A DNA stretch of 64,000 bases, taken from Vreelandella arcis. Its GTDB lineage: Bacteria > Pseudomonadota > Gammaproteobacteria > Pseudomonadales > Halomonadaceae. Within the stretch, counting starts at the first letter, position 1. Each line of letters opens with the position of its first letter. Location of the stretch: NCBI RefSeq assembly GCF_900103865.1, contig NZ_FNII01000008.1, positions 1-64,000 of the forward strand. The letters run 5' to 3'. Shown here in pieces: positions 8,575 to 17,164 of the stretch. The notes under the pieces are model-generated. The model was not told the origin of the DNA. It made no database searches and worked only from the letters and a program-made list of their open reading frames with translations. A program made the position numbers and the translations under genes.

Positions 8575-10065
8575 TTAGTGACCGCCCATGAGTTTTTCAA
8601 CCGCGACGGGGTCATCGTGTACAGCGTAACGATCCACTACGGTGGCGCTGGCTTCATTGAGGCCAATCAACTCAACCTCGGTACCTTCCCGGCGGAATTT
8701 GATCACCACCCGATCCAGCGCTTGGACAGCGGTGATATCCCAGAAGTGAGCACGAGACAGATTGATAGTCACCTTATCGACGCTTTCTTTAAAATCGAAA
8801 GCCCCAATGAAGCGCTCAGAAGAGGCGAAGAATACTTGGCCCACGACTTGATATTCGCGCTCTGTGCCGGGCTCTACTTCCTTGGAGCCGATGTACATGA
8901 TGTTGCCGACCTTGTTGGCGAAGAACATCGCTGCCAACAGCACGCCCACGAATACGCCAATTGCCAAGTTATGGGTACCCACAGTGACCACCACAGTGGC
9001 GACCATGACAAAGTTGGTACTCATCGGGTGTTTCTTCAGGTCGCGAATCGACTCCCAGCTAAAGGTGCCCACGGCCACCATAATCATGACCGCTACCAGC
9101 GCCGCCATAGGGATTTGCGAGACCCAGTCCGCGAGGAACACCACCATCAGCAACAACGCAATCCCTGCAATTAGCGTTGAGGTGCGACGACGACCGCCGG
9201 ATTTAATGTTGATCACCGATTGGCCGATCATCGCACAACCCGCCATGCCGCCAATCAGGCCCGAACCAATATTGGCAATGCCCTGGCCTTTACACTCGCG
9301 GTTTTTATCGCTTTTAGTATCAGTTAAATCGTCGATGATCGTGGCGGTCATCATTGATTCCAACAGCCCGACAACGGTCAGCATCAACGCGGTAGGTAAA
9401 ATAATCATCAAGGTTTCAAAGTTCAGCGGTACGTCTGGCCACAGGAAGATAGGCAGGCTATCGGGGAGCTCGCCCATATCGCCCACGCTACGAATCTCCA
9501 TGCCGGTCATCATATATACCGCCGTCAGCACAACGATGCACACCAGCGGCGACGGAATCATTTTGCCGAGCACCGGTACATAGGGAAAGCCGTAGATAAT
9601 CGCCAAGCCTGCGGCGGTCATCGCATAGACGTGCCAGGTAACATCGGTTAATTCAGGCAGCTGCGCCATAAAAATCAGAATCGCCAGCGCATTTACGAAC
9701 CCGGTCACCACCGACCGCGAGACAAAGCGCATCAGGTCGGCAAGTTTTAAATACCCGGCGACGATTTGCAGCACACCTGTTAACAGGGTCGTGGCTAATA
9801 GATACTCAAGGCCATGCTCTTTGACCAGCGTAATCATCAACAGCGCCATGGCCCCCGTAGCAGCCGAAACCATGCCTGAGCGGCCGCCGGCAAAGGCAAT
9901 AATCACACAAATTGCAAAAGACGCGTAAAGCCCGACTTTGGGGTCTACCCCCGCAATGATAGAGAACGCAATCGCCTCGGGAATCAGGGCTAGCGCAACG
10001 ACGATACCTGCCAGGGTGTCACCCTTCAGGTTCGAGAGCCAAGACTGTTTAAATTTTTCGTACAT
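8575..10065 (-). CDS. SulP-family anion transporter with STAS domain
   Basis: SulP proteins carry sulfate, bicarbonate or related anions across the inner membrane. The sequence has the family entry region [21 protein letters not shown], followed by about 12 to 14 hydrophobic segments, the conserved [15 protein letters not shown], and a cytoplasmic C-terminal STAS domain (about residues 420-495). I place the start at the ATG at 10065 (MYEKFKQSW), which gives 496 residues; a GTG ten codons upstream is also possible. The pairing with a downstream UspA gene is reminiscent of marine BicA-like systems, but the substrate cannot be read from the sequence. Confidence 0.93.
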   Translation of the reverse strand: MYEKFKQSWLSNLKGDTLAGIVVALALIPEAIAFSIIAGVDPKVGLYASFAICVIIAFAGGRSGMVSAATGAMALLMITLVKEHGLEYLLATTLLTGVLQIVAGYLKLADLMRFVSRSVVTGFVNALAILIFMAQLPELTDVTWHVYAMTAAGLAIIYGFPYVPVLGKMIPSPLVCIVVLTAVYMMTGMEIRSVGDMGELPDSLPIFLWPDVPLNFETLMIILPTALMLTVVGLLESMMTATIIDDLTDTKSDKNRECKGQGIANIGSGLIGGMAGCAMIGQSVINIKSGGRRRTSTLIAGIALLLMVVFLADWVSQIPMAALVAVMIMVAVGTFSWESIRDLKKHPMSTNFVMVATVVVTVGTHNLAIGVFVGVLLAAMFFANKVGNIMYIGSKEVEPGTEREYQVVGQVFFASSERFIGAFDFKESVDKVTINLSRAHFWDITAVQALDRVVIKFRREGTEVELIGLNEASATVVDRYAVHDDPVAVEKLMGGH

Positions 10066-10578
10066 GCGGGGGATCCATAGTTGAGGGTTAACCACAGGCC
10101 GCTATCGTGAGGCGTAAAACGTCCCAGGGCGGCACACGAAGCTTGTCGATTGAATAGATAGTGACGCGCGATGACGTCAAGTCACGGCGAAAGCGGTATG
10201 TAAGTATACCGTTTGGCGATGACAGCTCAGTGAAGGTGCCATGCGCACAAAATAGGAAGGGTAGCCTAGGGTGGAGTCATCAGCCCTGAGGTGGCAAATG
10301 CCGGTAACGTCATAAAAAGGTCACTGTGTGTTAACACGATTCAGCAATGTGGTCGCCATCGGCGCGCCACAGGCCATGGCAGAAAGCGCAGTATACTAAC
10401 AGTAATTTTACAACGCTGCACCCGTCAGAGTCTTGTCACACAGTGTTAGGGGGCGTGTTCGACCACCGCAGGGTGCCCAAGCCCATCACTTTGGCGTACC
10501 ATTATAACGTGAATATCAACTAATCAAGTCCCAACTTTCCACGTTGAAGCGGCAATCCGCCGAGTAGAGGAGCAGTAG
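10066..10578. promoter_or_regulatory. Divergent intergenic region between SulP and isocitrate dehydrogenase
   Basis: No gene is visible in these ~510 bases. The region must hold the promoters of the SulP-UspA unit (leftward) and of the dehydrogenase (rightward). It contains the inverted repeat CGGTAT-N6-ATACCG at 10194-10211 and an eight-base palindrome TGACGTCA just before it at about 10172. Both could be operators. I cannot assign a regulator. Confidence 0.45.
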
Positions 10579-11592
10579 ATGAGCCAATCCATAGCAGTGA
10601 TCAAAGGCGACGGTATCGGCCCCGAAATCATGGACGCCACACTCCGCGTCTTGGACGCCCTTGACTGTGGTTTGCAGTATGAATTTGTCGACGCCGGGCT
10701 GGGCGCGCTGGAGAAGCACGGCACGCTGATTCCTAAGGAATCGTTGGATGCCATCGAAAAGCACAGCATTGCGTTGAAAGGCCCCCTCACCACGCCGATC
10801 GGCAAAGGCTTCTCCTCGATCAACGTGCAACTACGTCGCCACTTTGACCTCTACGCCAACGTGCGCCCAGCCATCAGCTTCCCCGGCACGCGTTCGCGCT
10901 ACGACGATATCGACATGATTACCGTGCGCGAAAACACCGAAGGTGCTTACCTCGCCGATGGCCAGGAATATACCGATGATGGCAACACCGCACTGTCGGT
11001 CATCAAGGTGACCCGCAAGGGCTCCGAGCGCATCGTACGCTACGCCTTTGAACTGGCGCGCAGCCAGAACCGCAAGAAGGTCACGGCGGTGCACAAGGCC
11101 AACATCATCAAAACCAGCTCGGGGCTGTTTTTGGATATCGCCCGTGAAATCGCCGAGGAATATCCGGAAATCGAATTCCAGGAAATGATCGTCGATAACG
11201 CCTGCATGCAGTTGGTCATGAACCCGCACCAGTTCGACGTGGTGGTGACCACCAACCTGTTTGGCGATATTATTTCTGACCTCTGCGCAGGCCTGGTCGG
11301 TGGCTTGGGCCTGGCTCCGGGCGCCAACATCGGCGAGAAAGCAGCGATTTTTGAAGCGGTACACGGCTCGGCGCCGGACATTACCGGCAAGAAAATTGCC
11401 AACCCGTGCGCCCTGCTGCTCGCCGCCGCGCAAATGCTCGACCATCTGGGCATGCCCGAGAAAGGCACCGCCATCCGCCAAGGGATTCGTACCGTGCTGG
11501 AAACCCGCAACGACATGGTCACCCCGGATATGGGCGGCACCGGCAATACCGATTCCTTCGCAGAGGCGCTGGTCGAGTACGTCGGCCGTTAA
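10579..11592 (+). CDS. Isocitrate dehydrogenase, NAD-dependent type
   Basis: This is a 337-residue member of the isocitrate/isopropylmalate dehydrogenase family. It has the N-terminal VIKGDGIGPEIMDATLRVLD, the substrate region SSINVQLRRHFDLYANVRP, VRENTEGAY, KANIIKTSSGLF, the metal site DNACMQLV...FDVVVTTNLFGDIISD, and EAVHGSAPDITGKKIANP. The short length and SSINVQLR loop resemble homo-oligomeric NAD-dependent isocitrate dehydrogenases (and tartrate/homoisocitrate relatives) rather than the ~415-residue NADP enzyme. A ribosome-binding site GAGGAGC precedes the ATG. It stands alone and converges on the metal ATPase gene. Confidence 0.88.
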   Translation: MSQSIAVIKGDGIGPEIMDATLRVLDALDCGLQYEFVDAGLGALEKHGTLIPKESLDAIEKHSIALKGPLTTPIGKGFSSINVQLRRHFDLYANVRPAISFPGTRSRYDDIDMITVRENTEGAYLADGQEYTDDGNTALSVIKVTRKGSERIVRYAFELARSQNRKKVTAVHKANIIKTSSGLFLDIAREIAEEYPEIEFQEMIVDNACMQLVMNPHQFDVVVTTNLFGDIISDLCAGLVGGLGLAPGANIGEKAAIFEAVHGSAPDITGKKIANPCALLLAAAQMLDHLGMPEKGTAIRQGIRTVLETRNDMVTPDMGGTGNTDSFAEALVEYVGR

Positions 11593-11624
11593 CACTCAAG
11601 GCCTCTCGATCACGACCTTGCTAC

Positions 11625-11646
11625 CTGGCCGCCCGCGGGCGGCCAG
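11625..11646. terminator. Hairpin between convergent genes
   Basis: A ten-base GC-only stem with a two-base loop (arms 11625-11634 and 11637-11646) lies between the stops of the dehydrogenase and the P-type ATPase. There is only a short T-rich tail, so it is a weak or bidirectional terminator. Confidence 0.6.
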
Positions 11647-11670
11647 TGCTTTACGCCATGATCCGCTTGA

Positions 11671-13776
11671 TTAACGGAACCGGTAGCCGAGCAGACGCAT
11701 CGCATTGAGCGTCACCAGCACGGTGGCACCGGTGTCCGCCATGACCGCCACCCACATCCCGGTCACGCCCAACAGCGTCGACACCAGAAATATCGCTTTG
11801 AAGCCCAACGCCAGCACCACGTTGGTCTTGACGTTGCGTAGCGTGGCTCGCGATAGCCCGACCAGCTCGGCGACGCCCATCACGCGATTTTTGAGCAGCG
11901 CCGCATCGGCGGTCTCAAGCGCCACGTCGGTACCGCCACCCATGGCAATCCCCACGTCGGCGGCCGCCAGCGCCGGGGCATCGTTGATACCATCACCCAC
12001 TTTTCCCACCGGCCCCAGGCCCTGCGCCTGCCAGTCCCGCACCCGCTGCGCCTTGTCCTCGGGCATCAGCTCGCCTTCGGCTTCAATACCCAACTGCTCG
12101 CCCATCGCCGACACCGTACGGGCGTTGTCGCCGCTGAGCATCACCACGCTAATCCCCAGACGGTTGAGCGCGTCGATCGCGGCGGGGGTATCCTCGCGGG
12201 GTTCGTCGCGCAACGCCAGCATGCCCAGGGCACGCTCGCCGTCAAGCAGCAAGACAACCGTTTTGCCCTGCGCCTCCAGCGCGGCGATTCGCGCTGTCTG
12301 GGCCTGCCCGCCTTGCCACTGGCGCGGGCTCATCAGGGTTAACTCCCGGCCCTCGAACCGACCGCTGACGCCCTGTCCGACCTGAGCTTGGCCCTCGGAT
12401 GCTCTGCCCAGCGGCACGCCCGACCGTTCGGCATGCTCGACAATCGCCACCGCCATCGGGTGGCTCGAGTCCTGCTCCAGCGCGGCGGCCAGGCGGACAA
12501 CCTCTTGTTCACTGGGCTCGTCCCAGCCTTCCACGTCGGTCACGCTGGGCGCCCCTGCCGTCAGAGTGCCGGTTTTATCCACGGCTACGCGCTTCAGTTT
12601 TCCCAGCTGTTCGAGCACCGCGCCGCCCTTGATCAGCAGCCCACGACGCGCCGCGGTGGAAAGCCCGGCGGCGATGGCGGCGGGCGTCGAGATGACCAGC
12701 GCGCACGGGCAGGCAATCAGCAGCAACGCCAGCGCCCGATAGACCGACTCGGACCAGGCCAGGTCGGTCAGCCAGGGCGGCACCACCGCCACCAACAGCG
12801 CAACGCCCACCACCAACGGCATGTACCAGCGAGCAAAGCGATCGATAAAGCGCGCCACGGGGGCTTTGGCGGCCTGGGCCTCTTCTACCAGATGGATAAT
12901 CCGCGCGATGGTGTTATCGGCGGCCCCGCGGGTCACTTCGAGTTCCAGCGCCGCGTCGAGATTGACCGTACCCGCCCAGACGTTATCGTTGGCGGCGCGC
13001 TGCCGAGGCACGGACTCACCGTTGATCGGCGACTCGTCGAGGTGCGAGGTTCCCGAGACTATCCGCCCGTCGCAGGGCACGCGATCGCCCGGCCGCACCA
13101 GAACCCGCTGGCCGGGCGTTAACGTATCCGCCGGCACGTCACGGATGGCGTCACCCTCGAGCAGCCGCGCCGTGGCCGGGGCCAGATTGGCAAGGGCAGC
13201 AATGCGCCGACGCGCCTGCCCGGCGGCCACGCCCTCGAGCAGCTCGCCCACAGCAAACAGAAACACCACCACGGCCGCCTCGGCCGCTGCGCCGATGGTT
13301 AACGCTCCGAGGGCCGCAATGCTCATCAGCATTTCAATGGTCAGCGGGTTACCCATGCGCAGCGCGCGCCAGGCGGCCTGCCCGATCGGCACCCAGCCCA
13401 CCAGCGTCGCCACAACAAACGGCCAGCTACCCACTTCCGGGAAGCTCATCGTCAGCAGCCCCGCGACCAGCAGCAGCGCCCCGCTAAACACCACCAGTTG
13501 CCCTTTGGGCGTGCGCCACCAGGGTGGCGACGATGATGCCTTGGGCGAGGCGTCCACCACCGGGTAGCCCAGCTTTGCCAGCGTTTGCGACAGGGTGTCG
13601 TGATCCAGCGCATGACCGGTAACGCTCACCGTTCCGTTCATGCTTGAGGCGCTGACCTGCTCCACCTGGGGCAGGCGGTTAAGCGCCGTTTCGACGTTAC
13701 GTTCGCAGCCACCACAGTCCATGCCCTGAACGTTCAGGCGCAGGGTATCGCGGGGGGTATCCTGACGGGTTGTCAT
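11671..13776 (-). CDS. Heavy-metal P1B-type ATPase (Zn/Cd/Pb exporter)
   Basis: This 701-residue pump exports soft divalent metals using ATP. An N-terminal metal-binding domain carries VQGMDCGGCERNVETAL (GMDCxxC). The transmembrane CPC motif is LLIACPCALVISTPAAIAAGLS, the phosphorylation site is VAVDKTGTLTAGAP, and the hinge is VGKVGDGINDAPALAAADVGIAMG. The invariant SHPMAVAIVEHA is the nucleotide-site HP motif. The CPC motif with a GMDCGGC domain and an adjacent CadR/PbrR-type regulator indicates the ZntA/CadA subgroup (Zn, Cd, Pb) rather than copper. It is transcribed from a MerR-type promoter at 13811-13841. Confidence 0.95.
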   Translation of the reverse strand: MTTRQDTPRDTLRLNVQGMDCGGCERNVETALNRLPQVEQVSASSMNGTVSVTGHALDHDTLSQTLAKLGYPVVDASPKASSSPPWWRTPKGQLVVFSGALLLVAGLLTMSFPEVGSWPFVVATLVGWVPIGQAAWRALRMGNPLTIEMLMSIAALGALTIGAAAEAAVVVFLFAVGELLEGVAAGQARRRIAALANLAPATARLLEGDAIRDVPADTLTPGQRVLVRPGDRVPCDGRIVSGTSHLDESPINGESVPRQRAANDNVWAGTVNLDAALELEVTRGAADNTIARIIHLVEEAQAAKAPVARFIDRFARWYMPLVVGVALLVAVVPPWLTDLAWSESVYRALALLLIACPCALVISTPAAIAAGLSTAARRGLLIKGGAVLEQLGKLKRVAVDKTGTLTAGAPSVTDVEGWDEPSEQEVVRLAAALEQDSSHPMAVAIVEHAERSGVPLGRASEGQAQVGQGVSGRFEGRELTLMSPRQWQGGQAQTARIAALEAQGKTVVLLLDGERALGMLALRDEPREDTPAAIDALNRLGISVVMLSGDNARTVSAMGEQLGIEAEGELMPEDKAQRVRDWQAQGLGPVGKVGDGINDAPALAAADVGIAMGGGTDVALETADAALLKNRVMGVAELVGLSRATLRNVKTNVVLALGFKAIFLVSTLLGVTGMWVAVMADTGATVLVTLNAMRLLGYRFR

Positions 13777-13810
13777 GGCATCGTCCTTCCCAGTCGGTTA
13801 TCTTGGGAAT

Positions 13811-13841
13811 AGCCTAATACCTGTAGTCACTAGAGGTTCAA
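13811..13841 (-). promoter_or_regulatory. MerR-type promoter and operator of the metal ATPase
   Basis: On the minus strand, the -35 TTGAAC (13836-13841) and the -10 TAGGCT (13811-13816) are separated by 19 bases, the overlong spacer typical of MerR-controlled promoters. The spacer is filled by an imperfect 19-base palindrome, 13819-13837, of form ACCTnTAGTnACTAnAGGT. The MerR-family gene starts only 7 bases beyond the palindrome on the other strand. Confidence 0.9.
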
Positions 13842-13844
13842 GCC

Positions 13845-14309
13845 ATGACCAGCACGTCCAGCCATGCCGCTATTGGCATCGGCGAACTCGCCAGCCGGAC
13901 CCACTGCAAGCCGGAGACCGTGCGCTATTACGAGAAGATCGGCCTGCTGCCCGCCGCCCTGCGTAATGAGGGCAACCAGCGGCGTTACAGCGAGGCAACG
14001 GTGCAGCGGTTGATGTTTATTCGTCACGCGCGGGACTTTGGTTTTTCAGTGGACGCCGTGCGGGAGCTACTCGATATGGCCGACCACCCTACCCAACCCT
14101 GTCAACAGGTGGATAGCCTGGCACGGCGACATTTGGCCGAGGTGGAGTCGCGCATTCAGCGGCTGACGGTGCTGCGCGACGAGTTACAGCGCACGGTGGC
14201 GCAGTGCGATGGGGGGAGCGTTGAGCAGTGCCGGATTATTGAAGTATTGAGCGACCACCGTTTGTGCAGCCACAACACCGCCCACGGCGGCGCTGAGGCA
14301 CTGCGCTAG
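13845..14309 (+). CDS. MerR-family metal-responsive regulator (CadR/PbrR/ZntR type)
   Basis: The 154-residue protein has the MerR winged-helix start IGIGELASRTHCKPETVRYYEKIGLLP, followed by RRYSEATVQRLMFIRHARDFGFSVDAVRELL, then a long dimerisation helix. Candidate metal ligands are the cysteine of QPCQQVDSLARRH, the pair in QCDGGSVEQC and the C-terminal HRLC. This pattern is that of Cd/Pb/Zn sensors. It is divergent from the metal ATPase and overlaps its promoter region, so it almost certainly controls the pump and probably itself. An AGAGG site lies before the ATG. Confidence 0.92.
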   Translation: MTSTSSHAAIGIGELASRTHCKPETVRYYEKIGLLPAALRNEGNQRRYSEATVQRLMFIRHARDFGFSVDAVRELLDMADHPTQPCQQVDSLARRHLAEVESRIQRLTVLRDELQRTVAQCDGGSVEQCRIIEVLSDHRLCSHNTAHGGAEALR

Positions 14310-14323
14310 CGTCTGGGGCGTCG

Positions 14324-15103
14324 TTACGCCCCCAGCCAAACGTCGAGAAATAACATAATGACCAGGCCAATCGCCAGGCCAAACGTAGCCTTCTTCTGAT
14401 GCCCGCTACGGTGGGTTTCAGGGATAATTTCGTGGCTAATGACATAGAGCATAGCGCCTGCTGCAAAGGCCATACCCCAAGGCATTAATACCTGCGACAC
14501 CGAGACAATGCTCGCCCCAAACAGCCCGCCGATGGGCTCGATTAAACCAGTAAGCGCGGCAATCGACCACGACCGCCACCGGGAATACCCCTCACCCATT
14601 AACGCAATGGCCACGGCCAAGCCTTCCGGCATATTCTGCAGGCCAATGCCAATCGCCAGTGGCATGCCGCCTTCCAGGCCATTCGCGCCAAAGCCAACGC
14701 CTACCGCCATGCCTTCCGGCAAATTATGAATGGCGATGGCAAACACAAATAGCCATACCCGCCGAAGTGCTGCGGCTTCAGGACCTTCCCGCCCTTGCTG
14801 AAAATGTTCATGGGGTAAGCGTTCGTTAAGCAACGCAATTGCCCCCATACCCAGCAAAATCGCCACACAGACGATCGCGGCGGGAATCGGGCCGCCCGGA
14901 TAAAAGACTTCGGCTGCATCCAGCGCCGGGAGTATTAGCGAGAAAAACGACGCCGACAACATCACGCCGGCAGCGAAGCCAAGCGAGAGATCCCGAAACG
15001 CACGATTGGGGGTTTTACCCAGCAAGACCGGCAGCGCGCCGACGGCGGTCAACGACCCCGCGATAAGGCTGCCCAAAAAACCTAATAAAAAAGTATTTTC
15101 CAT
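14324..15103 (-). CDS. ZIP-family divalent metal transporter
   Basis: ZIP proteins move zinc and related divalent metals, usually into the cytoplasm. The 259-residue sequence has eight predicted membrane helices. The paired metal-site motifs are FAIAIHNLPEGMAVGVGFG and IGLQNMPEGLAVAIALMGEG, and the C-terminal helix includes YVISHEIIPETHRSGH. The first motif's HNLPEG is the canonical ZIP signature. It converges with the MerR regulator gene, with an imperfect hairpin over its own stop codon, and lies beside a metal-export ATPase, making a zinc-homeostasis neighbourhood. Confidence 0.93.
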   Translation of the reverse strand: MENTFLLGFLGSLIAGSLTAVGALPVLLGKTPNRAFRDLSLGFAAGVMLSASFFSLILPALDAAEVFYPGGPIPAAIVCVAILLGMGAIALLNERLPHEHFQQGREGPEAAALRRVWLFVFAIAIHNLPEGMAVGVGFGANGLEGGMPLAIGIGLQNMPEGLAVAIALMGEGYSRWRSWSIAALTGLIEPIGGLFGASIVSVSQVLMPWGMAFAAGAMLYVISHEIIPETHRSGHQKKATFGLAIGLVIMLFLDVWLGA

Positions 15104-15155
15104 GCGTCAAGAAAGCCTTGTGTCAGTAGGGATGTCATACGCTTACAGGGGCAAT

Positions 15156-15740
15156 CTACCTTAACCCGCGCAGAATATAGTCAACGGTATGTTGGGCTTG
15201 TTGCTTGGAGGCTCCGCTCTTCATCAACAGACGCAGCCCGGACATCGACATGGTTAAAAACTGCGCGGCGCTTTGGGGGTCGTGTGCTTCGGAGATGCTG
15301 CCTTCCTGCTGAGCGCGCTTGATGACGTCATGAAAGAAGGCGGTAACGCTCGCCACGCTGTCGCGGGCGGTCTGCGCTGGCCGCGAATCCTCACCGCCCA
15401 GTTCAGTGGCGGAATTGAACAGCAGGCAGCCAAGCGCTGCCTGTTGGCTGTCGGTATCGGCGGCTGAATATAGAAGCTGCTCGATAAACGACCAGGCGTT
15501 ATCGGCGGCGTCTAACTGTTCGGAAAGCGTCGCCAACAGCTCTTCGCGGTAATTCTGCAGCGCTAACAGAAACAGCGCCTCTTTATTACCGAACGCCTGG
15601 TACAGACTGCTGCGCGACAGCGCCATGGCGTCCAGCAGGTCACGCATGGAGGTATGATAGTAGCCAGAGCGCCAGAAGGTGTTAACCGCGGCCTTTAGCG
15701 CTTCCTCTGGCTGATGCTGTAGGGGTCTGCCGATGGTCAT
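15156..15740 (-). CDS. TetR/AcrR-family transcriptional regulator
   Basis: The N-terminal helix-turn-helix reads AVNTFWRSGYYHTSMRDLLDAMALSRSSLYQAFGNKEALFLLAL, a standard TetR DNA-binding domain. The C-terminal part, with GCLLFNSATELGG, resembles the regulators of the YxaF/LmrA-like group. I take the ATG at 15740; a GTG pair three codons upstream is also in frame. It follows the ZIP gene's promoter side with 52 bases between, but no clear shared operon can be claimed. Its ligand and target are not visible. Confidence 0.88.
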   Translation of the reverse strand: MTIGRPLQHQPEEALKAAVNTFWRSGYYHTSMRDLLDAMALSRSSLYQAFGNKEALFLLALQNYREELLATLSEQLDAADNAWSFIEQLLYSAADTDSQQAALGCLLFNSATELGGEDSRPAQTARDSVASVTAFFHDVIKRAQQEGSISEAHDPQSAAQFLTMSMSGLRLLMKSGASKQQAQHTVDYILRGLR

Positions 15741-15954
15741 CGTCACCACTCTTGGAATCTGTTGCCCAGTGGGGCAATCACTATCTAGGACGCTAATTTA
15801 ACATGCCGCAGGGGCATTAGGGGAGCCAGCCGCCCTTCGCGACAACTGGGCAAAGAAAAAGCTGCACGTAGCAGCCAATGAGAAACAGCTACGCTCATCC
15901 CTGGCGCGGCCTAGCCGAACCAGGGGTGAGACGCATGATGAAAAAGCTTAAGGC

Positions 15955-16911
15955 TTAGTTCAGCAGTTCTCTAACCTGCTTGATGCCTTCACGGGCGAGC
16001 TGCACCGGGCGGGAATCGCTGATAGTCCAGGCGGCCATCGAGCCGTCATACATGGCGATGTTGTCGAACTCGGCGACTTCGCTGAGCACAAACCAGTCGG
16101 TAGCGGCCCAGTGACCGGTGTTGCAGAAGGCGATCGTGCGCTCGCTGCTATCCAGCTCCACGGCATTGATGCGCGACTGCAGACCGTCGACGTCCAGATA
16201 GTAAGCGCCGTTCTGGTCATTCAGGTGCGACTGGTGGGGCAGGCTCCGCGCGCCCGGAATCGTACCGGCCACTCGTGCCGCGGGTGATTGGTTGTCACCG
16301 GCGAAATAGTCGGCGGGCCGGGCGTCGACCAGCTGCGCCTGGCTTTCCCGGGCGGCTTCCACGTCCTCGGTTGACGCAATCAGCTCCTCGCGAAGCGTGG
16401 CATCAAATTCCGCGGCATCGTAAGGCTCGGGCTCGCCGCTTGCCACGTCAAAACCCTGCTGCTCCCAGCCCGCAAAGCCACCGTTGAGGATGGCAACATC
16501 GTCGTGGCCGAGGACTTTAAGCGTCCAATACACCCGCGCCGCACTGCCGAAGTCGGTGGCGCCGGTACCGGCGGGCACAATCACCACCGCGCTGTCGTTA
16601 TCGATACCCAGGTCGCCAATCAGCGTTTCCAGATCGCTCACCTCGGGCATCAAGCCCGCAACGCTGTCGCGGGTTTCGCGCCAGCCGTCATCGGTGTAGC
16701 TTGAATAGCGGCTGCCCGGAATGCGGGCCTCGGCAAAGCTTTCAGCATCGCCACCCTCATTGATGGACGAGCGCACGTCCAATACCACCAGCTCCTCTTG
16801 ATCAAGGTGTTCGTTCAGCCACTGGGCATCCACCAGCGGTGTCATTTCAAGCGCATAGGCCTGGGCGGAAAACCCCAGAACGCCGACCAGGCCCAATAGT
16901 AAGCGGGACAT
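15955..16911 (-). CDS. Secreted two-domain rhodanese (sulfurtransferase)
   Basis: Rhodaneses move sulfane sulfur to acceptors such as cyanide or thiols. The protein has a signal peptide (MSRLLLGLVGVLGFSAQAYA) and two rhodanese domains. The inactive first carries VVLDVRSS...RIPGSRYSSY and the second carries LVDARPADYFAG and the active-site loop FCNTGHWAATDW with the catalytic cysteine. I chose the ATG at 16911 because GGAGG precedes it. A start 11 codons upstream would disrupt the signal peptide. It is divergent from the tubulin-tyrosine-ligase-like gene. The sequence gives no direct tie to that system. Confidence 0.9.
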   Translation of the reverse strand: MSRLLLGLVGVLGFSAQAYALEMTPLVDAQWLNEHLDQEELVVLDVRSSINEGGDAESFAEARIPGSRYSSYTDDGWRETRDSVAGLMPEVSDLETLIGDLGIDNDSAVVIVPAGTGATDFGSAARVYWTLKVLGHDDVAILNGGFAGWEQQGFDVASGEPEPYDAAEFDATLREELIASTEDVEAARESQAQLVDARPADYFAGDNQSPAARVAGTIPGARSLPHQSHLNDQNGAYYLDVDGLQSRINAVELDSSERTIAFCNTGHWAATDWFVLSEVAEFDNIAMYDGSMAAWTISDSRPVQLAREGIKQVRELLN

Positions 16912-16989
16912 GAAACCTCCATCGCGGTCGCGAACAAAGCTCATCGACCTGAGTAAAACAGGTAAAAGAACGATTGGTACATTAATATG

Positions 16990-17014
16990 ATAATGGGTGA
17001 TATAAAACCATTAT
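16990..17014. promoter_or_regulatory. AT-rich inverted repeat in the rhodanese/ligase divergent region
   Basis: ATAATGG and CCATTAT (7-base arms) flank 11 AT-rich bases. It lies in an unusually AT-rich pocket between the divergent rhodanese and ligase genes and may be an operator. No regulator can be assigned. Confidence 0.4.
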
Positions 17015-17107
17015 TAAAATGCTTTTTTGGCATAACCGTATAGATAAACGTCCCCGTGGTCGTGGCAGCGGTGCAAGGTTTGCTTTTGGCGATCGCTGAA
17101 AATTTTG

Positions 17108-17137
17108 TGTAAGCAATCTCGCGGATCGACCACTCAC
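17108..17137 (+). promoter_or_regulatory. Candidate ECF promoter before the ligase gene (site E)
   Basis: TGTAAGC (17108-17114), 17 bases, then ACTCAC (17132-17137), 27 bases before the ATG of the ligase. The same spacing and similar boxes recur before three other units of this cluster (20431, 22468 minus, 24187). It is the weakest of the four in the first box. Confidence 0.5.
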
Positions 17138-17164
17138 TGGTATTGACCCAATAAGGAGCCCAGG

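Noticed and set aside
10831-11595. Long minus-strand frame over the isocitrate dehydrogenase gene
   Set aside because: Antisense shadow of a clearly conserved enzyme; GC-rich third positions create such frames.
12388-13122. A 244-codon plus-strand frame inside the metal ATPase gene
   Set aside because: Composition of Arg/His/Gly typical of an antisense shadow; the ATPase motifs are on the other strand.
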